24,099 nucleotides of DNA from Reticulitermes lucifugus (Eukaryota; Arthropoda; Insecta; Blattodea; Rhinotermitidae), in NCBI GenBank assembly GCA_026260175.1, contig JAKCWW010008582.1:1-24099 (forward strand). The letters are read 5' to 3'. Numbering within the stretch: position 1 is the first letter of the stretch; every line of letters starts with the position of its first letter. This document shows, one piece after another, positions 7,323-16,048 of this stretch. The position numbers and the translations under genes are program-made. The notes below the pieces were generated by a model, which saw nothing but the letters and a program-made list of their open reading frames with translations, searched no databases and was not told where the DNA came from.

Positions 7323-7783
7323 TGACGGGACACGTAGGCTGAGGGTAAGATTCGGTGGCTGGCTCTAAATGAATATGGTAGTGAACCTTCTGGTAGCCAT
7401 TGGTAACCATGCAGTGAAACAAAAATATTAATCACATTATCATCTATGACTGTCATTGGAACAATCACGACTAACTGCCACAGACTGTCACAGGCAACAG
7501 TTTTGTTAACACGGTCTATAGCTACAGTCACGCTCGGTACTGAGACGCTAATGTCTATCGTTTAACATCTGTTTGTTCAGTCTTCGATTCACCGTCTGAA
7601 ACACGGAAGACCCAGAGCTGTTCACTGAAGGACACTTGTAGTGCTGTCGAAAGTTGTTAACACAACCTGAATGGACAATGGGCGCATGAAGGATCAGGTA
7701 CAATCTTTAGAAACCCCTTAAAGCGGAGTTTTCCTTGAGAACCTGATGGTCTCTCAGCCGGTAATAAAATCTTCAAACTCACG
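7323..7783. other. Unassigned stretch
   Basis: I see no gene or repeat that I can name between the microsatellite and the next SINE. Confidence 0.4.
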
Positions 7784-8045
7784 TAAAGGTAAAAGGTAAA
7801 TTTCACCCTAGAACAGGCCATGAAGGCCCAGAGGTTCTTTAACGTCGGCGCTAGATGGGGGTGGGTGGTCAACGCCAAGCCCAGGCCGCTTTACCCCCGG
7901 TAATGACCCGGTACCCATTGTACAGGAGGCTGGGTAGGCCCCAGGGCCAGTCTGGACGGGTGCTGAAGATCTCGCCCCCACCGAGATTAGATCTCCGGAC
8001 CGTCCAGCTCGTAACGAGTCGCTATAACGACTACGCTATCCCTTT
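7784..8045 (-). mobile_element. tRNA-derived SINE, family B, copy 3 (well preserved)
   Basis: On the reverse strand the element starts with a tRNA-like head. 'gatagcgtagtcgttatagc' sits at the A-box position (about 8020-8040) and 'ccggagatctaatctcgg' at the B-box position (about 7981-7998). The body includes 'ccctggggcctacccagcc' and 'tcctgtacaatgggtaccgg', and the tail ends in 'tttaccttttacctttacg' (7783-7801). Its middle is nearly identical to the forward copy at 12626-12811, suggesting both inserted recently relative to the other, more diverged copies. It is full length with a simple-repeat tail. Confidence 0.85.
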
Positions 8046-9054
8046 AGCCTTACGTGCCACCCGATTATTCAATGCCGGTATCATAACAGCAGGCTACTGG
8101 ACCGGGTCTTCATTCATAAAAATCCTGTTCACAGCCCCACGCCCTATTTCTTTACTATCCATTTTAATATTATCCTCTTACACGTGTCTAGTCTCCCAAA
8201 CATTTTTCTTTCTTGCTGGTTTTTAAAGTAAAATTCTGTATGCATTTCTCATTTCTCCCATGCATGTAACCTGCCCTTTAACACCATTTTCCTTGACTTA
8301 ATCATCTTAGTCATATTCACTGGACAGTCTAAATTACGAAACTCTTAATTACTCAATTTTCTCTAACCTCCTGTTACTTCCTGTCTCGTAGGTCAAAGTA
8401 AACTGAATTGTCATTCACCCTGTGAGAACCGTCCGTAATCCCAGAACACGACTGTCCCAAATTATATGTCAAGATTACTGTCACGTTGTGCTCATGATGC
8501 TGATTTCTGTCTTCTAAGCTCTTGAGTCTTTCAGGAGCAGGGTTTCGAGTCCTTGTCACCTAGGTACGAGACTACGTCCTGGTGCCAAGAGGTGTGCCAC
8601 CGTCACGATGTAGGACTCGGGCACCGATTTAAATTAACAGTACAAATAGAAGGTAAGTGCTGTGTGGGTCGTTATTAACGGGTTAAAGGTTCACACTAGA
8701 ACTCAGTGCGTGCAGTTAATTACATTAAAAGACATAAATTCCCTTAGAAGCCTGCAAAGACAATGACGCAAAGAAATTATAATGTCACGTCTCACAACCC
8801 AAATCTAGGACAGGTCCGTAATGTAACAACTTCTAATAAATCCTCTGAAAAACTGACAAGTGCCTGTATCTAATAGGAATGACAAATATTGCATTCAAGG
8901 TGAAGTAAAGGAGAAAACAAGCGCAGGAAATTCATGCCCTCATTCAGTAAAAATTACTTAATATTTTCTTCGTATTTACACAAATTAAAATGGTATTAAC
9001 AAAATGTCATTATGATTAAACACTACGCCATGAATACATACAGGATAACCGACC
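8046..9054. other. Unassigned stretch with one weak tRNA-like patch
   Basis: No gene was recognised. Around 8530-8570 'gcagggtttcgagtccttg' resembles a B box, and 'aagctcttgagtctttcagg' precedes it. This could be a very decayed tRNA-derived SINE, but no body matches the other families here. The remainder is A+T-rich and unstructured. Confidence 0.35.
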
Positions 9055-9105
9055 TCAGGCTCCACGCTTTCCTAACCTCGGCACTAGATCGAGGTGTATG
9101 GTCAC
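9055..9105 (-). mobile_element. SINE family B fragment, copy 4
   Basis: 'cctaacctcggcactagat' and 'cgaggtgtatggtca' match the 3' body of the reverse-strand copy near 21889-21920 ('cttaacttcggcactagac', 'ggaggtgagtggtca'). Only this block survives. The sequence to the right is not clearly part of the family. Confidence 0.55.
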
Positions 9106-10690
9106 CTTTATATTCCAACAACTTTACCCATGCGGAGAGGCTTCCCATAGCCTAGGGGTACACAAATCCCAGGCGACTAAATATTTTACGGTGCGGCCTA
9201 ATATTTGCGGCATAATTACTGCAGTATTTTCTTACTCACGTACACCGAACAAAATGCTTCAGATAACAGTGAGGTCCATAGGTTATGTCGCCTTTCTAGG
9301 ACCTAGCATTTTGAGGTTGCTCCTAGATTTTCGAAAAATTTGTGGACCATGGCCATAGTGTATTGACATAAGATGATAAAAAGGTCCAGACCTGATCTAA
9401 ACCCACTGATGGCGAAGAAAAATTTCTTACTTCAGCCAGGAAGAGAAAATCAATCAGCCAACAACCAAATCACTATGCTATCTGAACTACCCATCTTAGG
9501 ATGCATGTTAACTTGAACCTTATTCCTTTTTCCTTATTGGAACTCAGATATTCTAACTTGGAGGAAAACACTGAATAATACTTGGGCCAAAATGAGAGAT
9601 AGGTAAACGGGGAATAAAAAATTTTCTGAAAAAGTTAGTTGAGACGTGACGGACAAACTGACTGCATGGAGAATAAGTTCACACAAAGCCTTACAGACAT
9701 AGCCATGTTTGTGGACAGAAAAACAGATGTAATAATAGTAGAATGGATCCTAAGGAAATAGGTTGTGTATTGGCGATCGGATTAATTTAGCGCATGACTG
9801 GGTGCATTGCGAAGTTTTGTTTCTTGATGTGTGATTGAATTTCTGCCACTGAACACTGACTTGTGGAGACGAAATAATGTAATGCGGTCTGTCCTGGTAT
9901 TTGACTGAAAAAATAACGGGTACCGGTACGGATAATCAAAACAGATTCTCTGCGGAATAAAATCTGCGGAGATAAATACAAAATCTCAAAATTCAATATT
10001 TTAAGAGCTTTTTTTTTTTAGACGTGATCCTCTTTAGAAATCGGGTAAGAAGTTTTTCTGAAAACGCAGTTTTTAAATTTATTCTTGTTGAAAATATTTT
10101 ATACATACGATATTAGTTACATATATCTACCATTTTATTAATGTTTAATTCTTTGGGCTTTATGCATTCTAATGGACACGTTCTATTGGATCTGTAGGTA
10201 TTTGGTTTAGGCAAGTAATCTATGAAAAAATATATACGCTGCACGAAAGCCGGTCTAAAAATGAAAGGTGTCTATTTAATTTAAATTGTTTTGTTGGATA
10301 GCGAAAGCTGTCATTCTTAGCCATGGATTCTCTTAAAATAAGCTGTACTCAAATAATGACATTCATCATTATGACAAACTTAGGAATGTATATTATATTT
10401 GACCAATGTTCTGTTGTTTGCTGCTGTGACATAGTACATTGTCCACCTGACGGTATGAAACAGCAGTGGATAAAGATCGCTTTCGCACTGTAAATACCCG
10501 TTATATAATCAGGATACCGACAGAAACGGAGAGAAAAACAGAGAATAGTGTAAAAAGGACTTTTTTGACTACAGCAAAACACGACTGTGTGGAGTACTCA
10601 GTTTAAATATGTAGATGAAATATAATATGTAATTTTTATCTATTGTTTCCTTTCTAAGACTTTTTGTTTAAAGTTTATTTAGGAAAGCTT
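9106..10690. other. Unassigned stretch
   Basis: This is about 1.6 kb without a recognisable gene or repeat. Forward frame 9098-9358 (86 codons) and reverse frames 9787-9996 and 10349-10582 lack known motifs. A small hairpin (ATAATGA with TCATTAT near 10354-10373) and a T11 run at 10011-10019 are the only structures seen. Confidence 0.4.
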
Positions 10691-10697
10691 TCAATAG

Positions 10698-10763
10698 TCA
10701 CTTGACCCTCGATGTTCAACATGTTGCCTCTAGTGTCAAGTGATTTTTGCGCCACCCTGTACA
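10698..10763 (-). repeat. Inverted repeat with a DNA-transposon-like terminus
   Basis: TCACTTGAC (10698-10706) and GTCAAGTGA (10735-10743) form a perfect 9 bp stem around 28 bp. Immediately outside, the reverse strand reads 'tacagggtggcgcaaaaatc', which resembles CAGGGTG-type ends of some cut-and-paste DNA transposons. No partner terminus or transposase was found, so this is at most a solo end. Confidence 0.35.
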
Positions 10764-10817
10764 GTGTCGAATGAGAGAATAGTTAGAGAATATCGGATTT
10801 GAAAGGATACGCATAGA

Positions 10818-10932
10818 GTCGTGGCCTATTTTTACGTACTAACCAGGAATTTGCCTGGAGGGAGTGAAAATGGCAGCAGCAAGAAAGGTTAGAACAGCCG
10901 ATCTTGGTGCCAAGATTTCAACCCATGACTTC
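10818..10932 (-). mobile_element. tRNA-derived SINE, family E, copy 1 (decayed)
   Basis: 'gtcgtggcctatttttacgt', 'aatttgcctggaggg' and 'gtgaaaatgg' parallel the copy at 14090-14185 ('gtcgtggcctaatttatgg', 'gaaggaagtgaggaaaac'). At the right end 'gatttcaacccatgactt' looks like a reverse-strand B box. The layout resembles a polyneopteran SINE that I remember from its 'gccgtggcctaatta' and 'catttgcctggtgtgaaaat' blocks. This is recollection only. Confidence 0.5.
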
Positions 10933-11983
10933 CCAAGAAAGAAACAGAAGTGCTACATGCTTGGGTGTGATGTGTAGTCTTACATTAATAAGACACAATT
11001 TTAGGTGCCTTGTCATCCCATTTGTATTTAGCTAACAGTCCAAATACTTAGACCTCGCGGCCTTCCTCTGTTCTTAGGTAAGTGAGCAATCAGAGGAGAG
11101 CTCTAAGTATGTCCCACATGGTATAGCGAACTGTGTGTCATGTAACACAATACAGAATTCACACAGTCTTGCTTTCCTTCTTCTTGCACGATTCCGAGCC
11201 ACAGTGTGGTTTATCTTCGTATTTTGAACCACTTAACCAAGTGACGAAGCAGTCCCACTTTTTCATTTCTTGTCTACACGTCTCAAACCTACTTTTATAA
11301 TTTTCCTTGAGTTTAATGCACGACAGCAGAGTTGCAACCCTCAAGATGGTGTCGTTTTAACAATCACGGTATGCAAATGACCTGCTAGGTGGAGGCAACA
11401 ACCTCGCCCTTAGAACAAAAGAACAACACAGACCACAAACAATGAAACAAGAACATACAGAAATGCAAGAGGGCATTAATTCCAGTTGTATGCAGAAAGA
11501 CTATTTTTGAAGGATTCAAAGGTGATCAGCCACTCAAAACTCCCGACTTTTATGAATTCAAGTTTCCATAAATGTTAAATTCGGTCTGTCTTCTTAAGGG
11601 AAGAAAACAGATCGAGAGTGACTTTGTTGTGGCTGCAAAGAGCATGGATCGTTAACCTAAAGTTTATACAGCGTCAGTGCTAGATGAATGAAATATGAAT
11701 ATGGAGCGTTGGAAGAATGCTGATGGAGAAAACGGAAGTATCTTGAGCAAAATGTATCCCAGCGCAATACTGCCCACGGTAAATCTCATCACTTACAGGA
11801 AACGAAGTATATGGCCACGTGTCGTCGTTTTAATCCCGGACGAAATTAGGGCTAATACGTTCTTTAGACAACTGGCCTATTCCAACGTGTGGGAACGACA
11901 CTGACAATAATAGATTTCACAAAGACGTTAAGGGCAAAATTCTAGTCTTCTGGGATATGACGTTGTATTTTAGATTATTCTTC
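10933..11983. other. Unassigned stretch
   Basis: No gene was recognised. The reverse 61-codon frame at 11159-11344 is charged and cysteine-containing but matches no family that I know. The forward 69-codon frame at 11695-11904 is likewise unrecognised. No repeat families of the window occur here. Confidence 0.4.
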
Positions 11984-12085
11984 AACTGCCCTGAATATCG
12001 AGAGAGAAGCTCCAGTGAAACGTCGGTAACATATTACCAATCAACACGGTGTCACAGCCCAGTGGACTGTAACTGTCGTTCAGTT
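11984..12085 (+). mobile_element. Family C dispersed repeat, copy 2
   Basis: This copy is homologous to the reverse-strand copy at 15340-15416. Both run 'actgccctga', then a purine-rich stretch, then 'cggtaac', a short spacer, 'taccaa' or 'taccag', 'acacggtgtcac'. The segment GGTAA-cata-TTACC (12025-12038) forms a hairpin. It contains the hammerhead-like motif annotated separately. No coding capacity is visible. The boundaries beyond 12060 are uncertain. Confidence 0.6.
11987..12028 (+). ncRNA. Hammerhead-ribozyme-like motif (family C copy 2)
   Basis: UGCC (11987-11990) can pair with GGUA (12025-12028) as a 4 bp stem I with one G-U. The core is CUGAAUA (11991-11997), one base off CUGANGA. 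A weak stem II follows (GAG with CUC inside 12000-12013), then GAAAC (12017-12021) and GUC (12022-12024). The block order and stem I match a hammerhead. The G-to-U change in the core and the poor stem II suggest an inactive copy. Confidence 0.4.
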
Positions 12086-12625
12086 CAGAAAGTTTTGTCT
12101 TCCCATCTGTTATCTCAAATCGTACAGATTAATATACACAGAACTACAATTCTGCCTTCCGTTTTGTATGAATACAAAACTTACATTCTTTTATATTTCG
12201 CAATAAACACCCTGTATTAGAAGATTTTTACAGAATATGAAATAACAGCATAGCGATTGTGAGAAAATTCTTTCCTTTTGACGGATGTACCTAATGAAGA
12301 TTTAGAGCTAGACACTCGGAGACAGTAAAAATATCTACACATTTTGTGTAAAATGTTGTTTTAACTCAACTGTTACAAAAACTGGCAACGTTACTAAAAA
12401 CGTAATTTAGATCTGACAAATTAAATTGTCTGAATTTGTGTATTAATGGCTCACGTAAGCTATTCACAAGAATGAAATAATGCGGCATTCTTAATACTGA
12501 CGGGTATGTAGGACCAGAAACATATGCAAGAGTGAAATACGCTCTGAGTTCTGTTCGCAATTCCTTAGTATTTAAAAAGAATTATTTTTGGACTTTGGAA
12601 TAAATAGCCAATTCACTGTAATGAC
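12086..12625. other. Unassigned stretch
   Basis: No recognisable gene or repeat. The small reverse frame at 12366-12560 has no known motif. Confidence 0.4.
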
Positions 12626-12811
12626 TCCAGACCGGCCCTGGGGCCTACCCAGCCTCCTGTACAATGGGTACCGGGTCTCTTTCCCGGGNNNNNNNNNNNN
12701 NNNNNNNNNNNNNNNNNNNNNNNNNNNNNNNNNNNNNNNNNNTAGAGCTATACCTCTACTCCCTCTCTGGGCCTTCATGGCCTGTTCTAGGGTGAACTTT
12801 ACTTTTACTTA
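12626..12811 (+). mobile_element. tRNA-derived SINE, family B, copy 5, with assembly gap
   Basis: 'ggccctggggcctacccagc' and 'ctcctgtacaatgggtaccg' are almost identical to the reverse-strand copy at 7784-8045. After the gap come 'agctatacctctactccc', 'gggccttcatggcctgttct' and a tail 'aactttacttttactta'. The tRNA-like head is missing, so the insertion is 5' truncated or begins within the flank. The two frames reported across the Ns are artefacts. Confidence 0.8.
12689..12742. other. Assembly gap (54 Ns)
   Basis: A run of unknown bases lies inside the SINE B copy. By comparison with copy 3, the missing part would be the central 'taaa...gccgg...gtgg' segment. The true gap length may differ from 54. 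Confidence 0.98.
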
Positions 12812-12817
12812 CTGCAA

Positions 12818-13035
12818 TGACTACGCTGCTGGCTAGACAAAGGGGGTTCAATTTCAGAAACGGGAAAACAGGAACTTCTCTCGTCACCACCACAGCACGG
12901 CTCATTCATTCAAGGTATGTTGAAGCTAAAAGCGGCAGGACCATAAAACTGACTATTCATTTCCACCTAGTACGTGGTTAAGAATTCATGGAGCTATGCC
13001 TCCACTACCTGATGCGTCTTCAATTTTAGCATACT
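12818..13035 (+). mobile_element. tRNA-derived SINE, family B, copy 6 (decayed), adjoining copy 5
   Basis: The B-box-like 'gggggttcaatttcag' (12841-12856) is followed after a diverged body by 'gctaaaagcggcaggaccat', 'ccacctagtacgtggttaag' and 'gagctatgcctccactacc'. These correspond to 'ataaagcgacaggagcat', 'cctaggttaagaagg' and 'actatgcctccattcc' in other copies. It starts within about 10 bp of the tail of copy 5 in the same orientation, so one element may have inserted into the tail region of the other. Confidence 0.5.
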
Positions 13036-13674
13036 GTAGTAAAACAACATAAGATGTTACATCCTAACTGTAGCAAAAAAAAAAAAGAAAAAAATAGTGA
13101 ACTCACACACATAACAAAAACAATAATACGTTGAACTCAGCAACAATGAACAAGACCATTGTTGAAGATTCTACATAGACGAAGTATTTACATCTAAGCA
13201 TTCGGGAACTACAAAAGAACAAAGAAGGGACATACAAGATGATGGTCTCTCTAATAAATCCTCCTCATTCTAACGTTTCTCAAACAAGCAGGCCACTGTG
13301 TTTAGAGCGGAGTATTCTATGCAAACACCCGTCAGCCTGCAAAGCAGAATATGCAGACAGACAATGACTCGGCTACACATATTCGCAGACGCCATATTGT
13401 GGTTTCCATTTTTAATCGGACCGTACCAGGGCTACTATTTGCTCACTAATTAGCAATGATTTGCTACGTTTGCAAAACCGGTTAACAATATCTCATGTAC
13501 TAAAATGTATCACTGTACAGGTATATATAATATTGAACATTGAAACCGTCTCAGAAAAGCTGGGAGCGGTGTACGGCGGGCAGTAAAACAACCATAAAGG
13601 ACATCCCGGCTTATATCTGTGAGAATATTTTGACAGAATGATAAATTCATTACAACGGCCATATAACTGCATGT
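13036..13674. other. Unassigned stretch
   Basis: No gene or repeat was recognised, apart from an interrupted A run at 13075-13097. The reverse frame 13510-13761 overlaps the SINE D head and is a chance translation. Confidence 0.4.
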
Positions 13675-13915
13675 GCCGGCCCCAGTGGCGGCGCCTTCTA
13701 AGGCGTAGGTCTGCTGACGCTCATATGCTGGGATTGCGGGTTCGAATCCCGCCGGGAGCATGGATGTTTTTCTGTTCTGAATGTTGTGTGTTGTGCAGGT
13801 AGAGGTCTCTGCGACGGGCCGAGTGTGTGTGTGTGTGTGTCATTGGGTGTGTTCAAGTGAAAAAAATCACCGTACCGGAATAAAAAAAATCATGGTACGT
13901 CGTGTGATGCTATGC
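13675..13915 (+). mobile_element. tRNA-derived SINE, family D, copy 2 (intact B box), with GT microsatellite
   Basis: The head has 'ggccccagtggcggcgcc' and an intact B-box GGGTTCGAATCCC (13738-13750). The family body follows: 'catggatgttttt', 'gtgtgttgtgcaggtag', 'aggtctctgcgacgggcc'. A (GT)n run at 13822-13840 interrupts or replaces part of the body. The tail includes 'aaaaaaaatcatggtacg'. It is better preserved than the copy at 1360-1640. Confidence 0.8.
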
Positions 13916-14089
13916 TACTGTAATGCCTTGTTTTAGTGATTCCCGCATTGCAGATGTTAAACTTCTGAGGTAAGAACAACTGTATGCAAGATTAGGCATT
14001 CTTGAACCTTATTTAAAACCACTGTCAATAAATGTCGAAAGACTGGATGGTAGTGAAAAATAATTTGGATAGAATCTAGACGGAAAGCG

Positions 14090-14185
14090 GTCGTGGCCTA
14101 ATTTATGGTATTATCCTGGCGTTGTTTGAAGGAAGTGAGGAAAACCACAGAAGGTCTCAGTCAGGACAATCTGTGCCCCGGCTAA
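14090..14185 (-). mobile_element. tRNA-derived SINE, family E, copy 2 (decayed)
   Basis: 'gtcgtggcctaatttatgg', 'gaaggaagtgaggaaaacc' and 'cacagaaggtc' align with the copy at 10818-10932 and with the layout of the same remembered SINE. The tRNA-like head expected to the right is not recognisable, so the copy is truncated or eroded. Confidence 0.45.
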
Positions 14186-14717
14186 AATAACAAACAGGAT
14201 GATAAAAGAGCTAAGAAATACAGCCAAACCCTGATGTTTTTTTTTCACGGCAATTTGTGGCGGTATATAAGGGTTCAGACTGTGTGAGCAGTTTTGTCGC
14301 ACATAAGTGTTTTGTTTTGAAGTAAGAAAAGACACATCTGGTGTGTGTGGGCGTATGAAATTATGTGTGTCGTAATATCTGGAACAATTTGTTGATGCAG
14401 AAAAGGAAGAATGGGAGACGTTGCGGTTACACGAGGGCACAGCCCTTCGTTACAGCTTTGTGACGAAAAAGTGAGGGCAACTCTTCTCATCTAATCGCTG
14501 TCAATTCCAAACACAGTAACTGAAAGAGAAAATTTTATAACTTCTATAAATATTTTGTTATGAAATAAAGAAAAAAACATGAAATAGAATTGGAGTTAAT
14601 TCGATAAAACCAAAGCATATGTTTACGGTGTAAGAATTAAGTAAAGAGAAGTGACATTTCTATATTAAACTGGGGAGTTTAACGTCTATGCATTTTGTTC
14701 ATTTTAATTAATTATTT
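14186..14717. other. Unassigned A+T-rich stretch
   Basis: Overlapping reverse frames (14111-14490) contain no recognised domain. A hydrophobic run in one of them (FLSSFIILFVILAGAQIVL) comes from A+T-rich DNA and is not supported by any other gene-like feature. Confidence 0.4.
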
Positions 14718-14766
14718 TATAAGACCAACAACTTGCATGTAAAAATACATACACATATCAGTCCAT

Positions 14767-14804
14767 TCCTACATGTTTCGGCAGCCGACCGCCATCTTCA
14801 GGGA
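14767..14804 (-). ncRNA. Hammerhead-ribozyme-like motif (FB3 left arm)
   Basis: Reverse strand: UCC (14802-14804), CUGAAGA (14795-14801), an extra U, stem II GGCGG with CUGCC around UCGG, GAAAC (14775-14779), a 2-nt loop AU, GUA (14770-14772), and GGA (14767-14769) pairing with UCC. All conserved blocks are present and GUA is an acceptable GUH cleavage triplet. The extra U before stem II repeats the pattern seen in FB2 and at 17570. Confidence 0.5.
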
Positions 14805-14882
14805 GCCACACCAGTATATAAAACCTAGTAAATTTTGATACAATTATATCATAATTCACTAGGCTTTAAATACTGATGTGGA

Positions 14883-14919
14883 TCCCTGAAATGGCAGTCG
14901 GCGGCCGAAATAGGTAGGG
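14883..14919 (+). ncRNA. Hammerhead-ribozyme-like motif, one core base lost (FB3 right arm)
   Basis: Forward strand: UCC (14883-14885), a core reading CUGAAA with the G of CUGANGA missing, stem II GGCAG...CGGCC, GAAAU (14907-14911) in place of GAAAC, GUA (14914-14916), then GGG able to pair with UCC through one wobble. It is the mirror of the left-arm motif but damaged in the catalytic core, so probably inactive. Confidence 0.4.
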
Positions 14920-14967
14920 GTGGACTGATATGTGTATGTATTTTTACATGCAATTTGTTGGTCTTAA

Positions 14968-15294
14968 AAATTACATCGCATTGCACGGTAGGAATAACGT
15001 TAAAATAACTATACGTTTTGCGTTTATCAGCGATGCGGTTTGAGTTGTGTAGTAAGGCTGCAATGGCCTGTTTTTCTGAAGAAAAAGTGGAAGAAATATC
15101 TGCTACAGATTTTGAGAAAAATTTCCGGAATGCCCTAAAATTTTTGGGGGAAAAAAACAAAGAAATGGTAATATACCTTGAGTTAAAGATCGAATTTCTG
15201 AGGCCCAAAATGGCGTGAACGAAACGCCTAAACCACAGACCTGCGCACTCATTAAACATTAGTGCCAATATACAAAGAGCAGATACGATATGAG
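14968..15294. other. Unassigned stretch
   Basis: Open frames occur on both strands here: forward 15018-15218 (66 codons, lysine/glutamate rich) and reverse 14849-15268 (139 codons). They overlap each other and the fold-back arm. Neither has a recognised motif, so neither is annotated as a gene. Confidence 0.35.
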
Positions 15295-15420
15295 GTTCTG
15301 ACGGTGATGACTACAAGGACTGTACCCAGCTTTATGGCAGCGTGACACCGTGTGGTCTGGTAGCTAGTTACCGAAGTTACAGAGATACTTGCTCCCTCTA
15401 ATCTCAGGGCAGTACAATGA
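15295..15420 (-). mobile_element. Family C dispersed repeat, copy 3
   Basis: On the reverse strand: 'tactgccctgag', 'cggtaactagctaccag' and 'cacacggtgtcac', matching copies 1 and 2. GGTAA-ctagc-TACC is a potential hairpin, as in copy 2. The extent to the left of 15340 is uncertain. Confidence 0.55.
15369..15411 (-). ncRNA. Hammerhead-ribozyme-like motif, degenerate (family C copy 3)
   Basis: Reverse strand: UGCC (15408-15411) pairs with GGUA (15369-15372). The core reads CUGAGAU (15401-15407). Stem II is AGAG with CUCU. GUAAC stands in place of GAAAC (15376-15380), and UUC in place of GUC (15373-15375). Position and pairing follow copy 2, but three conserved sites are changed, so this is a dead copy. 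Confidence 0.35.
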
Positions 15421-15664
15421 ACATGAAAAGCTGGCAGCAAATTTCTGCGAAACCTTTGTAACTAGTTACAAAATTACAGCCATATCCCTGGAGACAGTAT
15501 TCTGAAGTACATATAATTGTGTACATAAAACCTGTCCTACCACTCATAAAGAAATGAGCAGATCGAAGTCAGGGAATGCATGCTATCATTCGGTGAAGAA
15601 TATTTCTTCTTACAGTTTGCTATCCAAAAATATTAAGATTATAATATACATAATTATAATTTTT

Positions 15665-16048
15665 GCCTGTTTTTTGTATGGGTGTGAAACTTGGTGTCTC
15701 ACATTGAGGGAGGAACATAGGCTGAGGGTGTTCGAGAATAGGTGTTGAGGAGGATATTTGGGCCTAAGAGGGACGAGGCAATAGGGGAGTGGAGAAGACT
15801 ACATAACGAGGAGCTTTACGCTCTGTACTCCTCACCAAATATTATTCGAGTGACTAAATCAAGAAGAATGAGATTGGAAGGACATGTGGCACGCATGGGA
15901 GACAGGAGAGGTGCATACAGATGGGAGGATTATATTAAAATGGGTCTTCATGAAGTTGAATGGGGGGCATGGACTGGATTTATCTGGCTCAGGATAGGGA
16001 CAGGTGGCGGTCAGTGTGAATGCGGTAATGAACATTCGGGTTCCATAA
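15665..16048 (+). pseudogene. Non-LTR retrotransposon ORF2 C-terminus, frameshifted and internally deleted
   Basis: The frame from 15665 gives ACFLYGCETWCLTLREEHRL and RVFENR. A one-base loss near 15742 shifts to LRRIFGPKRDEAIGEWRRLH, then [13 protein letters not shown], then [14 protein letters not shown]. The usual G-P-G--P-GRP--RW segment is then missing (about 17 codons near 15920) and [16 protein letters not shown] follows. A further shift at the G run near 15962 gives [15 protein letters not shown], and another near 16013 gives VNAVMNIRVP with a stop at 16046-16048. It belongs to a LINE of the LYGCETW type, in which this domain follows reverse transcriptase. The catalytic reverse transcriptase is absent, so the copy is inert. 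Confidence 0.88.

Larger units (their letters stand above)
14718..14967. mobile_element. Fold-back (palindromic) element FB3, nearly spacerless
   Basis: The left half (14718-14842) and right half (14845-14967) are reverse complements over about 120 bp with roughly one mismatch per ten bases. 'taagaccaacaacttgcatg' on the left faces the complement at 14948-14966, 'aaaatacatacacatatcag' faces its complement, and 'cctagt' at 14824-14829 faces 'actagg' at 14858-14863. The centre near 14844 has almost no loop. The halves carry divergent hammerhead-like motifs. The outer border 'gaccaacaa' is shared with the solo arm at 17539. No coding capacity. Confidence 0.85.

Noticed and set aside
6967..7422. 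151-codon reverse frame with (Y/V/C)LSI repeats
   Set aside because: It is a translation of the GATA/GACA microsatellite; a tetramer array is open in some frames by construction.
10698..10743. Rho-independent-type terminator
   Set aside because: Eukaryotic context, no gene upstream and a 28-base loop; a transposon end is a better reading.
12572..12836. Frames spanning the N run
   Set aside because: They are open only because the Ns translate to X; the flanks are a SINE.
13675..13760. Functional tRNA gene at the SINE D head
   Set aside because: It has an intact B box but is followed by a shared SINE body and lacks a proper acceptor stem.
14849..15268. 139-codon reverse frame
   Set aside because: It runs into the fold-back arm, has no motif, and overlaps an equally open forward frame; likely chance.
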